A DNA stretch of 64,000 bases, from the NCBI RefSeq assembly GCF_004000945.1, contig NZ_BIMF01000007.1:62001-126000 (forward strand), read 5' to 3'. Source of the DNA: Paenibacillus lautus NBRC 15380 (GTDB taxonomy: Bacteria > Bacillota > Bacilli > Paenibacillales > Paenibacillaceae). The translations under genes and the position numbers were made by a program. Shown piece by piece: positions 35,222-44,373 of the stretch (positions are counted from its first letter, which is position 1; each line of letters begins with the position of its first letter). The notes beneath the pieces are model-generated. The model was not told where the DNA came from. It saw nothing but the letters and a program-made list of their open reading frames with translations, and made no database searches.

Positions 35222-36817
35222 ATGTTAAAGAAGCGCAGACTTACCGCAGTGATGGCAGCCTTGCTCTCCGTCAGCCTGGCTGCATGCGGCGGCCAGCCGA
35301 AAGCGGAGGAGAAACCTGGAACGACCACTCGGGGGGAGGAGAAACCGGCACAGACAGAGCAGACGTATGAGATCTCAACGATTGATTTTCGCTACGGTGA
35401 TCCGCCACCGACTTCAAGTCCGGGACTTGACATGATCAACGAGAAATTTAAAGTCGACTACAAGCCTGTTTTTGTGCCGAATACCGCCTTTGATGAGAAG
35501 ATCAACGCTGTGTTCGCCTCAGGTAAAATTCCCGATGTGATCGGACTTATGTCGGCTGACATCAAGAACCGCTACAATAAATTTGCGAAGCAAGGGGCTT
35601 TCCTGGACATCGAGCCTTATATCAAGGAGTATCCGTCGCTTAAAGTGGTGCCTGATTTCATCTGGGATGCCATGCGGGTGAACGGCAAGATTTACGCCAT
35701 CCCGCAGTATTCTCCGAAGTATCAGGTGGTGACGGTCATCCGTAAGGACTGGCTCGACAAGTTGAACCTGAAAACACCAACGAACTATGAGGAACTGAAA
35801 GAAGTGGCGCTGGCATTCACGAACGGAGATCCGGACGGCAACAGCAAGAAGGACACCTACGGGATCGCCATCGGCCAGGACATTAACCCGAACTTCAACC
35901 AGGGACCGTATTGGGACCCGGATGCCTGGTACCACCAGGATGCGCAGGGCAACTACATCCCGGGCATTATCGGTGAAGGCCGCCTGGAGTTCATTACGAT
36001 GCTGTCTGAGCTCTACAAGCAGGGAGCGATGACGAAGGACTACGCCATCCTGAACTGGGGAGACACCAACAAGGAGTTCTATTCCGGCAAAGCAGGCATC
36101 TTTATTGGAACGCCGCGCGGCATGTCGCAGGATTACATGAACGGCCTGCTCAGTATTCATCCGGATGCCCAGTTTATCAGTCTTGGCCCTTTCGAAGACA
36201 AATACGGCAACAAAGGGCTTACGTCCGGGGCGGGCTACAACGGAATTACCGTGCTGAGCGCCAAACTTGCCGATGAGCCGGAAAAGCTGAAGAAGATTTT
36301 CGAAATGATTGATTTCGGCCGCCAGTTCTATCCGCAGGATCAGCGGAATGATAAAAACGCCGATTTTGATTGGTGGTCGGGCAAAGTCGGTGTGGGTTAT
36401 GACATGAAGGACGGCGTGCAGGTCAACAAGGAGAATTTCGCATCCGACGGACTTGCGCCTTCCACTTATTTTGTTGATAACACTTCGTGGGCGCCCCAGG
36501 ATTTCGATAATGATTACTCCATTACGTATCAGACCAAGCAGCTGGTCGATCTCGTGGAGGAGATCGAATCAATGTATAGGGAAATCAAGCTTTATGCTAA
36601 CCCGATCAATGGACTGGAGTCGCCGACCGACAACTCGAAAGGCGCCGATATGAGAAAGTATGTCATGGATGAACAGGTAAAAATGATTGCAGGCACCCGT
36701 CCGGTTTCCGATTGGGATAAACTGGTTCAGGAGTATCTGGACAAAGGCGGTGCCCAGATCATCCAGGAATACAACGCGAATATCAAAGAGAAGGATCCGA
36801 AGGCCCTGTTTAAGTGA
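35222..36817 (+). CDS. ABC importer substrate-binding lipoprotein, LipO/LplA type
   Basis: 531 aa from the ATG at 35222 (GGGGGAAAG upstream; the extension to 35168 is non-coding in character). Lipoprotein signal with lipobox SLAAC. Family 1 solute-binding protein of the large LplA/YtcQ class that accompanies LplBC permeases. A segment near residues 203-213 (NGDPDGNSKKD) has the D-x-D-x-N-x-x-D spacing of a calcium-binding loop common in these proteins. Its ligand is presumably the oligosaccharide cut by the heparinase-like enzyme. Confidence 0.9.
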   Translation: MLKKRRLTAVMAALLSVSLAACGGQPKAEEKPGTTTRGEEKPAQTEQTYEISTIDFRYGDPPPTSSPGLDMINEKFKVDYKPVFVPNTAFDEKINAVFASGKIPDVIGLMSADIKNRYNKFAKQGAFLDIEPYIKEYPSLKVVPDFIWDAMRVNGKIYAIPQYSPKYQVVTVIRKDWLDKLNLKTPTNYEELKEVALAFTNGDPDGNSKKDTYGIAIGQDINPNFNQGPYWDPDAWYHQDAQGNYIPGIIGEGRLEFITMLSELYKQGAMTKDYAILNWGDTNKEFYSGKAGIFIGTPRGMSQDYMNGLLSIHPDAQFISLGPFEDKYGNKGLTSGAGYNGITVLSAKLADEPEKLKKIFEMIDFGRQFYPQDQRNDKNADFDWWSGKVGVGYDMKDGVQVNKENFASDGLAPSTYFVDNTSWAPQDFDNDYSITYQTKQLVDLVEEIESMYREIKLYANPINGLESPTDNSKGADMRKYVMDEQVKMIAGTRPVSDWDKLVQEYLDKGGAQIIQEYNANIKEKDPKALFK

Positions 36818-36854
36818 GACTTTTGAAATGACGCTTTGTACATGATCTGTAGGA

Positions 36855-36882
36855 CAGCGGGGCAAATCTTTTTGCCCCTGTT
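36855..36882 (+). terminator. Stem-loop after the SBP gene
   Basis: GGGGCAAA (36859-36866) and TTTGCCCC (36871-36878) with a 4-base loop, followed by TGTTCTG. The weak T tract suggests partial termination or protection of the SBP mRNA rather than a full stop. Confidence 0.55.
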
Positions 36883-36942
36883 CTGCATTGGCATATCTAG
36901 AGCCTATGGGAATGCGAGCTGTGGAGGAGGGAGACATGTATC

Positions 36943-38646
36943 ATGAAAAAGACAGCGAAAATCGGTCTGTGGTTTAACAGGCAGTCGGCGGAATACTTCT
37001 GGGGACACGGTCAGGACCTGTTTCAGCTTTATGTGGAGGAGGTGCTTGGTCATGCGGGCATTCCTTTTGCAAGGTTTGACAATGCTGAATCCCTTGAGTC
37101 ATATGAACCCGATATCATCGTCGTACTGCACCCAGGAGAGATGGAAGAGGATCTGAACCGACTGGAGCAGTGGGCCCGCCGAGGAGCGACGCTCATCAGT
37201 TACGGCGGATTGAACCGCATGGCCGGCCGGCTGGGCTGTAGCCGCTTTGCCATCCGGGATGCGGTGTATGGGGACCTGTCAGGGTTAAGTTATGCGCAAG
37301 GCATACCGGTTCTAAGGGCGGTAAGCAGCGATCCGTGGATGGTGTCAGAGAACTCCGTCATCCCGGTTCAAGCGAATGGCGTTCTGCGCCGACTCCGTAT
37401 AGCGGGAACCGAGGCAGCCGCAGCCGTTCTGGAGTTTCCGCTAGGTGCAGGCCGGCTGATCCGCTGGAATGTGGACATCCCCGCGAATATCGTTCTGCTG
37501 CAGCAGGGCGGCGGCCCGGTCGTCCAGGACGGCATCCCCGCACCGGACGGTACCGGAGCGGTGGACGAAGGCATTTTGAAGGCCGATGACCGGTGTGAGC
37601 TGGATTGGAATGAGGACCGCTCGGTGACGGAGACCGGAATGCCATACTTTGATACGCCGTATGCAGACTGGTGGCGCGAGGTGATGGTCCGTCAGCTGTT
37701 GGAGGAAGCGGATGCGCTGGGAATGACGCTTCCGTTTATGGACTATTGGCCGGAAGGCGTCAATCAGGTGGCCATGATATCACACGACAGCGACTTCAAC
37801 ATGGAGGAGGCGGCCCGAACGACCCTGAGCGTGCTTCAGGAAAACGGCGTTCGCTCGACCTGGTGCATGATCGAGCCGGGCTATTCCCCGTCGCTCTACA
37901 AAGAAATTCAGGCTGCCGGGCATGAGCTGGCATTTCACTATAATGCTTTGGAGCAGGAGAAGGGGATATGGAGCGCCGAGGAATTTTCCCGTCAACTGAA
38001 CATAATCCGGAGTACCAGCGGCGCGCCGGTCATTTCGAACAAGAACCACTATACCCGCTTTGAGGGCTGGGGAGAGCTCTATGTATGGTGCGAGCAGAAC
38101 GGCATCGAAGCGGATCAAACAAGAGGACCGAGCAAAAAAGGAAATGTCGGCTTTCCGTTCGGTACCAGCCATCCGTATTACCCGATCGCTCGTTCGAATG
38201 ACCGCAACCGGCTATACCGGGTGCTGCAGATCGGCTTTCTGACCCAGGACCTGGAGCATCCCACGCTTTCGGATGCGTCGGTGATCGCCCCGTTTCTCAA
38301 AAAGGTGGCGGAAGTTCGCGGCGTCGCCCATTTTCTGTTTCACCAGCAGCACATCCATCATCTAGGGAACGTCCGGCATGCGTTTTCGCTAGCGGTCGAA
38401 ACCGCGAAGCGGCTCGGTTATGCGTTCTGGACGAGCGAGGAGATCACCCGCTGGGAGCAGGCCAGACGAGCAGCGGTGCTCCGGGTAGGCGCAGACGGTA
38501 CTCTCATCACCGAGAATCTTCCGCAGGGAGCGGTAGTGCGCCAGCCGTCGGATGCAGAGGTGGAGCTATCAGCTTCGCAGGCGGTCATTCGCTTTGGGCG
38601 GCCGTGTGCAGAAGCTGCGAGCATTATGAAAACAGCAGCCGAATAA
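36943..38646 (+). CDS. CE4-like polysaccharide deacetylase-fold protein with amidotransferase-like N-terminus
   Basis: 567 aa, no signal peptide. Residues about 1-230 resemble a Rossmann/GATase1-like domain (DIIVVLHPGEMEEDL, GATLISYGG). The middle has deacetylase-type motifs: ISHDSDFNM with Asp282/Asp284, and GHELAFHYN with His327/His332. The spacing H-x4-H differs by one residue from the classical H-x3-H of CE4. The C-terminal roughly 80 residues form a small beta-rich tail. It likely removes acyl groups from imported oligosaccharides, but hydrolysis of another bond is possible. Cytoplasmic location fits the operon. Confidence 0.7.
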   Translation: MKKTAKIGLWFNRQSAEYFWGHGQDLFQLYVEEVLGHAGIPFARFDNAESLESYEPDIIVVLHPGEMEEDLNRLEQWARRGATLISYGGLNRMAGRLGCSRFAIRDAVYGDLSGLSYAQGIPVLRAVSSDPWMVSENSVIPVQANGVLRRLRIAGTEAAAAVLEFPLGAGRLIRWNVDIPANIVLLQQGGGPVVQDGIPAPDGTGAVDEGILKADDRCELDWNEDRSVTETGMPYFDTPYADWWREVMVRQLLEEADALGMTLPFMDYWPEGVNQVAMISHDSDFNMEEAARTTLSVLQENGVRSTWCMIEPGYSPSLYKEIQAAGHELAFHYNALEQEKGIWSAEEFSRQLNIIRSTSGAPVISNKNHYTRFEGWGELYVWCEQNGIEADQTRGPSKKGNVGFPFGTSHPYYPIARSNDRNRLYRVLQIGFLTQDLEHPTLSDASVIAPFLKKVAEVRGVAHFLFHQQHIHHLGNVRHAFSLAVETAKRLGYAFWTSEEITRWEQARRAAVLRVGADGTLITENLPQGAVVRQPSDAEVELSASQAVIRFGRPCAEAASIMKTAAE

Positions 38647-38669
38647 CGACAATGAGGAGGAATCAGACA

Positions 38670-39908
38670 GTGGCACCGTTAGCGATTGATGGGGGGGCGC
38701 CGGTCAAGACCGGTCCTTTTGGCACAGGCAAAAGATTCGGGGAAGAGGAGGCCGCGCAACTGCTCGAAGCGCTGGAGCAGAACACGCTGTTTTATCATTT
38801 CGGCACCAAGGTTAAACAGTTTTTGGCCGATTTCAATGCGATGTATGGCCGGGAATACAGTGTAGCAACATCCTCCGGCACCGCGGCGATTCATGTCGCG
38901 CTGGGTGCGGCTGGCGTCTCCGTAGGGGATGAGGTCATTACAAGCCCAATTACGGACCAGGGAACGCTGATCGGCATTCTGTACCAGAATGCGATTCCCG
39001 TGTTTGCCGATCTTGAGCCGCACACTTACAATCTGAATCCGGCCTCGGTCGAAGCCTGCATTACTCCGAGAACGAAAGCGATCCTCGTTGTCCATCTGGC
39101 GGGATATCCGTGCGATATGGACCCGATCATGGAGATCGCGAGAAAGCATGGCATCAAGGTCATCGAGGATTGCGCACAGGCCTACCTGACCCGGTACAAG
39201 GGCAGGTTGGCCGGTACCATCGGCGATTACGGGTGTTTCAGCACGAACGATTTCAAGCATATCTCCACCGGGGACGGGGGCATGGTGCTGATCAACTCGG
39301 GAAAGCCCGAGGATTACGAAACCGTTCACGCCTTTGCGGACAAAAACTACCGCCGTCTCGGCACCACGGTTGACCGGGGAATCAGCTATATTGCGCCGAA
39401 TTACCGGATGACAGAGCTGCAGGGAGCCGTCGGAATCGCCCAGCTCAAGAAGCTCCCCTGGATTTGCGGGCGGCGTCAGCAATACGGCGACCGGCTCAAT
39501 GAAGGATTGCAGGGAATCCAGGGCGTCATTCCGCCGCGGGTCGACCCGGAGCACGACTGTACATACTGGTTCTATATGCTGCGCCTCGACCTGGATAAGC
39601 TGACCTGCAGCCGCGAAGAGTTTTGCAGGGCGCTGGAGGCAGAGGGGATCCCCAACCGTGCCGGCTATATCCCGCAGGTATGCTATATGCAGCCGCTGTT
39701 CCAGAACCGGCAGGCTTATCCAGGGAGCCATGTTCCGTTTGACGGTAGCAGCGTCTCTTATGAGCCTGGCCTTTGTCCTGTCGCGGAGGCAATTTTAGAC
39801 ACGGCGGTGCAGATTCCGATGAACGAATTCTACTCGCCCGAGGATATTGAGCATATCATTCAGGCGGTTGCCAAGGTGGGCGCCTACTATGCGAAAAGCG
39901 ATGAATAA
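38670..39908 (+). CDS. DegT/DnrJ/EryC1-family PLP-dependent enzyme
   Basis: 412 aa from the GTG at 38670, chosen because GAGGAGG lies at 38654-38660; the longer frame from 38604 overlaps the previous gene. Fold type I PLP enzyme: SSGTAAIHVALGAAGV, VIEDCAQA (Asp that contacts the pyridine nitrogen) and Lys196 in NDFKHISTGDGG as the Schiff-base lysine. The family transfers amino groups to or from nucleotide-linked keto sugars; some members are dehydratases. No nucleotide-sugar gene is near, so a catabolic role (for instance conversion of an amino sugar to a keto sugar) is inferred. Confidence 0.87.
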   Translation: MAPLAIDGGAPVKTGPFGTGKRFGEEEAAQLLEALEQNTLFYHFGTKVKQFLADFNAMYGREYSVATSSGTAAIHVALGAAGVSVGDEVITSPITDQGTLIGILYQNAIPVFADLEPHTYNLNPASVEACITPRTKAILVVHLAGYPCDMDPIMEIARKHGIKVIEDCAQAYLTRYKGRLAGTIGDYGCFSTNDFKHISTGDGGMVLINSGKPEDYETVHAFADKNYRRLGTTVDRGISYIAPNYRMTELQGAVGIAQLKKLPWICGRRQQYGDRLNEGLQGIQGVIPPRVDPEHDCTYWFYMLRLDLDKLTCSREEFCRALEAEGIPNRAGYIPQVCYMQPLFQNRQAYPGSHVPFDGSSVSYEPGLCPVAEAILDTAVQIPMNEFYSPEDIEHIIQAVAKVGAYYAKSDE

Positions 39909-41796
39909 TACGGAAGAAGGGAACGACGGCAAGGTAACGGCGACGGTGGGGGTTTTTGAGCGGATCGGCGTCCCCGTTGACATTGACGAGAGCAGATCCG
40001 CAGCGGTGTGCCAGAGAGCGGACGGGACCGAACGCATCATAATCGCCGCCCGGGGATATGTGCTGATCACGGATCCGGGAACAGGAAACAGCACACAGCT
40101 TTATTTTCCAGGAGGTGAGGGCCAGTATCCGTTTGCGTCGATCAGTGATTCCCGGGGATGGTTCTATACGGGAGCTGGCCGCTATTTTTACGTTGTAGAT
40201 CCGTTCAAACCGGCATTTGTTGGTCAGTACCGGGTACCTGAAGGGGAAGAGGGAGCCGGCTTTGCATTTGCCGTGAATGGAGAAGCTCGGGTCTACGCAA
40301 CAACTTACCCGGGAAGCTATCTGATTGAGCTCGATGCCTCGTCAGACTCCTCGCGTACCTTATGTAGGCTGGATGCCGAGAGGAAGTATGGCATGACGCT
40401 TGCCTGCGGGAGCGGCGGGAAGGTCTATGCAGGACTGGGCACGTCGTCGCCGGCCATCGCCTGTTTTCATGAGGAGACCGGAGAGCTTGAGATCGTACTG
40501 GAGGGACCGCCGGGTACGACAGGCAGCGCTGCCGTTCACCAAGGCTGCGACGGCGCCGTTTACGGCTGGCTGCCATCCGGGGAGAACGGAGACGGCATAT
40601 GGTACCTGCTGAGTGAGCAGGGGGCAGAGCAGGTGCCGGCGGAGGAGGTCAGCCCGTCCCTGTATAAGGGGGCAGGTTACAACAAGCTGCACCTGGACCT
40701 TGACGGCGGTCGAGTGCTGCTGAAATGGCAGCTGTCCGACAGGCAGATCGAAATCATGGAAGCGGACGGAAGCCTGAGCCGGCTTCCGCTTGCCTACAAA
40801 GGAGGCGGAACGCCACTCTCCCCGCTGTTCAGTGGTCCGGACGGCGTTCTATACGGCACTTCCAATCATCCGCTTCATTTGTTCACGTACGATACCGCAG
40901 CCGGGCATCTGACCGATTGGGGCGGCGATATCGTGGAGAGGGGAGGCGGCGGCAATATTGCCGCTTATGCGGCTCAAGGTAGCATCATCGTGGGTGCGGC
41001 TTATGCCGGGGGCATGATCCATTTGCTGGATACGGCGAAAGAATGGTGTACGGATCCAGGACCCCATCGGAATCCCCGCCTGATCTATGAAAATGCTGCT
41101 GTCCACAGGCCGAGATGCGCAGCCGCTCATCCGGACGGCCGCCATGTGTTGTACGGCGGCTTTCCCGGTTATGGTGCGGCAGGAGGCGGGATCGGCATCG
41201 TGGATGTGCAGGCCGGGCAGGTGGAGATGCTGGAGAACCGGGAAATGGTCAGCGGGCAGAGTACGATTTCACTTGCAGTGCTGCCGGATGGCAGGGTGTT
41301 CGGCGGCACCAGCATCGAGACGCCCGGCGGCGGGATAAGCACGGCCGAGGAAGCGGTGATGTATGAGTTGAATTGGCCTGCCCGACAAGTGATTCGGCGC
41401 TGGGTACCGGTTCCGGGTGCCAGGGAAATCGCTCAGCTGATTTCCGGCGCAAACGGACTTCTCTATGGCTTGACCTCGGAATCGGTGTTCTTTGTTTATG
41501 ATGCAGGACTGCAAAAGATCATTCATTGCCGCGATCTTTCTTCCTGGGGCGGTATTGTCCGGCAGGGACTGCTCATGATAGAACGCAAGGGGCATCCATT
41601 CCTTCTGGGTCTGCTGAGCGGGGCTTTATTCACCGTAAATACGGTGAGCATGCAGCCGGAACTGCTGGAAGTGCTTCCGGTCGAAGCGACCAGCGGAATC
41701 GCCTGCCTGAACGGAGGCGTGTATTTCGGTTCCGGTGCTGAGCTGTGGCGGTATCGGATGGAAGAGGAGAGTGATTACTTTTATGACTCAGTTTAA
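39901..41796 (+). CDS. Cytosolic beta-propeller protein, paralogous to the secreted propeller
   Basis: 631 aa. The start at 39901 overlaps the previous stop by 8 bp; an ATG at 39889 is an alternative. No signal peptide. Propeller-type repeats resembling the secreted protein at 27307: compare SGPDGVLYGTSNHPLHLFTY, GGIGIVDVQAGQVEML and VLPDGRVFGGTSIETPGGGI with KIYAGSSIRGGLGSTPTESE there. The last part (LWRYRMEEE) matches LWRHVIEDN in the secreted protein. So the locus carries an outside and an inside version of the same fold. Catalytic residues are not recognised. It could be an oligosaccharide lyase or hydrolase, since PL22/PL24 lyases have propeller folds, but this is inference. Confidence 0.75.
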   Translation: MNNTEEGNDGKVTATVGVFERIGVPVDIDESRSAAVCQRADGTERIIIAARGYVLITDPGTGNSTQLYFPGGEGQYPFASISDSRGWFYTGAGRYFYVVDPFKPAFVGQYRVPEGEEGAGFAFAVNGEARVYATTYPGSYLIELDASSDSSRTLCRLDAERKYGMTLACGSGGKVYAGLGTSSPAIACFHEETGELEIVLEGPPGTTGSAAVHQGCDGAVYGWLPSGENGDGIWYLLSEQGAEQVPAEEVSPSLYKGAGYNKLHLDLDGGRVLLKWQLSDRQIEIMEADGSLSRLPLAYKGGGTPLSPLFSGPDGVLYGTSNHPLHLFTYDTAAGHLTDWGGDIVERGGGGNIAAYAAQGSIIVGAAYAGGMIHLLDTAKEWCTDPGPHRNPRLIYENAAVHRPRCAAAHPDGRHVLYGGFPGYGAAGGGIGIVDVQAGQVEMLENREMVSGQSTISLAVLPDGRVFGGTSIETPGGGISTAEEAVMYELNWPARQVIRRWVPVPGAREIAQLISGANGLLYGLTSESVFFVYDAGLQKIIHCRDLSSWGGIVRQGLLMIERKGHPFLLGLLSGALFTVNTVSMQPELLEVLPVEATSGIACLNGGVYFGSGAELWRYRMEEESDYFYDSV

Positions 41797-42811
41797 TGGG
41801 GAAATTGTGCCGCTGTTGGAGGGAATCCATACCCTTGAGGCCTGGATGGAGAAGGAGTCCAGGCTGAGAGCGCGATGGCTGCAGCTGCTGGGGGAGACCC
41901 CGGAGACGGTTGATTATAAGCCGAGAGCCGTCGCAGACAGCGGGGGCATCCAGGTACTTTCTGTGCATGAGGAAGAAGATCACATAAGACAGGCGATCAT
42001 GTACCAATCACCGGACGGGGATTCGATCCCGGCTTATCTGTTGCTCCCTTCAGGAAAGCCTGCTGTAGGAGGATTTCCTGCTGTACTTGCCCTTCACCCG
42101 ACAACCGAGTATGGAAAAGACGATGTATGTCTGGCTTCCGGACGGGCGAACCGGCAGTACGGCCTAGAGTTGGTACAGCGCGGTTTTGCCGTGCTGGCTC
42201 CGGACTCCATTACGTTCGGCGACCGAATCTACGAAGGGGAAGCGCCGTTTCAAACGGCTCCGTTCTATCAACGGCACCCTGCGTGGACCGTAGTCGGCAA
42301 AATGCTCTCCGATACCATGGCAGGGGTCGACGTGCTGACCTCGCTGCCGCAGGTAAATCCACACAGGACCGGCGTCATCGGCCACTCGCTGGGCGGCTAT
42401 AACGGCTGGTTTCTGGCCGGAATGGATAAACGAATCAAGGCCGTCGTCTCGAGCTGCGGATTTACGATGTTCCGCGGCGATCCGGAGCCGAACCGCTGGG
42501 GCTTTCGGGAATGGTTTTCCCATATCCCATCCATTACGGACAGCCTGAGCAACGGCTCCCTTCCGTTTGAGTGGCATGAAATCGCGGCGCTTGCGGCTCC
42601 GGTGCCGATGTTGATGTGGTGCGGAACGCGAGACCCGATTTTTCCGAACTGGAGGGAGATTGTCACGGGACTGGGGGAACTGGATGGTTTGTATGATTTT
42701 CTGGGCGCTTCATCTGCTTTCGAGTGCTGGATCGGTCATGAGGGGCATGATTTTCCGCCGGATATCCGGCAGCGCGCCTATGCTTTTCTTGAAAAACAGC
42801 TTGCGGAGTAA
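41783..42811 (+). CDS. Alpha/beta hydrolase, acetyl-xylan-esterase/dienelactone-hydrolase-like
   Basis: 342 aa from the ATG at 41783, overlapping the previous gene by 14 bp; GAGGAG is 13 bp upstream. Complete catalytic triad: nucleophile Ser202 (GHSLGGYNG), Asp284 (GTRDPIFPN) and His in GHEGHDFPP (His322 more likely than His319). Prolyl-oligopeptidase/AXE-like arrangement with a short N-terminal lid. No signal peptide. Probably de-esterifies imported oligosaccharides, alongside the deacetylase-like protein. Confidence 0.85.
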   Translation: MTQFNGEIVPLLEGIHTLEAWMEKESRLRARWLQLLGETPETVDYKPRAVADSGGIQVLSVHEEEDHIRQAIMYQSPDGDSIPAYLLLPSGKPAVGGFPAVLALHPTTEYGKDDVCLASGRANRQYGLELVQRGFAVLAPDSITFGDRIYEGEAPFQTAPFYQRHPAWTVVGKMLSDTMAGVDVLTSLPQVNPHRTGVIGHSLGGYNGWFLAGMDKRIKAVVSSCGFTMFRGDPEPNRWGFREWFSHIPSITDSLSNGSLPFEWHEIAALAAPVPMLMWCGTRDPIFPNWREIVTGLGELDGLYDFLGASSAFECWIGHEGHDFPPDIRQRAYAFLEKQLAE

Positions 42812-42864
42812 AATATATACGCGTTCTTTAACCACAGTGCATGGAATCCTGTTGTCCCTCATGA

Positions 42865-42897
42865 TATACTGAATGTTATAGACATGTATAGGAGCGG
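42865..42897 (+). promoter_or_regulatory. Promoter and operator of the GntR-SBP regulator
   Basis: A TATACT -10 box (42865-42870) is followed by TAGACATGTATA (42879-42890), a variant of the palindrome seen upstream of the two other transcription units of this locus. It suggests autoregulation. The AGGAGCGG ribosome binding site is just downstream. Confidence 0.5.
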
Positions 42898-42903
42898 TAT
42901 ATA

Positions 42904-44355
42904 TTGTTGCGTAGAAGAAATGAATTTCATGAGCGTTATGAACGCTTTGTCCAAGAATTAAGGAATGAAATCGTTGCCGGTGTTATTCAGCCGGGTGAAT
43001 TTATTTTGCCGGAAAATACGCTTAGTCAGAAATATGAAATGAGCCGGGTATCGATCCGGAAGGCGCTGGATGAGCTGGTGAACGAAGGATTGATCGAGAA
43101 AATCGCGGGCAAGGGCAACCGGGTGAAGCTGCCGGATGAAGACAGAACGCCTGTCGTGCTGAGACTCGCTTGGTTCTCTTCCTCCTATGAAATTCCGATT
43201 ATCGAAAAAATGATCGAGGCGTTCGAGCGGAAGCATCCGTTCGTTCAGGTGGAGATGGTGCTGTATTCCGAGGATTTCTACACCGAAACCATCATCCGGT
43301 CAATGGAGGACGGTCAAGGGCCTGATCTGTTTATTATGTCGGATCAGCATTTCCGGGAATGGACCGAAAGCGGGCGCACGAATCTGCTGACAGGATATGT
43401 TCCTCCCCGTCTCATGGAGGAAGGGGTCAGCTATCCGCGGGTCTTCGAGCTGTTCAATCATGAAGGCGGCATGCTCGCGGCGCCGTTTGTATTCTCTCCG
43501 GTAGTCATCTGCTATAACCGTTCGATCTTCCGTCAGCACGGCCTGCCTCACCCTGTCAGTCTTGGTGACTGGAAGGAGCTGCTGGAGGCGGCCAAAGCCT
43601 GCACATCGGCCCCGAACGAAGACGGAATGACCGATCATTACGGCTTCTGCTTCTCATCGTCCCCCAACCGCTGGCCGGTCTTTCTGCTTCAAAATGATGG
43701 CAGCATCATGGCTGCAGACCGCAGCCGGAGCTCGATGGCGGACGAGCGGAACATCGAAGCGCTGGAGTTTTGCGTATCGCTGATGTACAAGGAGCATGTG
43801 TCGCCGATCTTTTCCCATGGCAGCAGCCATCTAGCCGAAAGCCTGTTTATGAAGGAACGGGTTGCGATGATCATGTCCACTTATTATTTCATGAATGAAT
43901 TCCGCGACCATTCCATCGACTGGGATGTGATGACCTTGCCGAAAGGGACCAAACCCGCCACTATACTGCTAGGTGGGGGTCTGTCGATCAACGCTGCGAG
44001 CAGTCATCGGAATATCGCCGAAAAACTCGTGGATTTTATGACAGGCGAGGAAGCACAGAAACTGCTAAAACAATACGGATGCACCATTCCGGTTTTGCGG
44101 TCAGTGGCCGAAGATGACAGCCTGCTGAATCCGGACATTCATCCGCAGCACTATAACCGTTATCTCGAGGTGCTGCCGCATGCTTATCCGCTGCATATCC
44201 TCAACATGAGCCAATCTGAAATATTGACGCTGCTGGATGAGCTGAATCTGCTGTGGGCTGGCATGGAAACCCCGGCGGATACCTGCACCCGGATCGAGCA
44301 GCTCTTCAACTCCCAGCTGGGCTTGAAGGGCGCCGGTACCGCGATGGAGAAGTGA
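42904..44355 (+). CDS. GntR-family regulator fused to a solute-binding-protein sensor domain
   Basis: 483 aa with TTG start. Residues 1-80 are a GntR winged helix-turn-helix (FILPENTLSQKYEMSRVSIR, KALDELVNEGLIEKIAGKGN). The remaining 400 residues are not the usual UTRA or FadR domain but a family 1 solute-binding-protein fold (VVLRLAWFSSSYEIPIIEKM, GPDLFIMSD, GGGLSINAASSHRNIAEKL) without a signal peptide. The protein should therefore bind an imported sugar inside the cell and switch DNA binding. It is a strong candidate for reading the ACATGTAT-type sites at 27249, 30611 and 42882. Confidence 0.88.
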   Translation: MLRRRNEFHERYERFVQELRNEIVAGVIQPGEFILPENTLSQKYEMSRVSIRKALDELVNEGLIEKIAGKGNRVKLPDEDRTPVVLRLAWFSSSYEIPIIEKMIEAFERKHPFVQVEMVLYSEDFYTETIIRSMEDGQGPDLFIMSDQHFREWTESGRTNLLTGYVPPRLMEEGVSYPRVFELFNHEGGMLAAPFVFSPVVICYNRSIFRQHGLPHPVSLGDWKELLEAAKACTSAPNEDGMTDHYGFCFSSSPNRWPVFLLQNDGSIMAADRSRSSMADERNIEALEFCVSLMYKEHVSPIFSHGSSHLAESLFMKERVAMIMSTYYFMNEFRDHSIDWDVMTLPKGTKPATILLGGGLSINAASSHRNIAEKLVDFMTGEEAQKLLKQYGCTIPVLRSVAEDDSLLNPDIHPQHYNRYLEVLPHAYPLHILNMSQSEILTLLDELNLLWAGMETPADTCTRIEQLFNSQLGLKGAGTAMEK

Positions 44356-44373
44356 CGAATCGGTAAAGAAGAG

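Noticed and set aside
38679..39731. Minus-strand open frame of 350 codons opposite the DegT-type gene
   Set aside because: The plus strand carries an intact PLP enzyme; the antisense frame shows no domain and no start signal.
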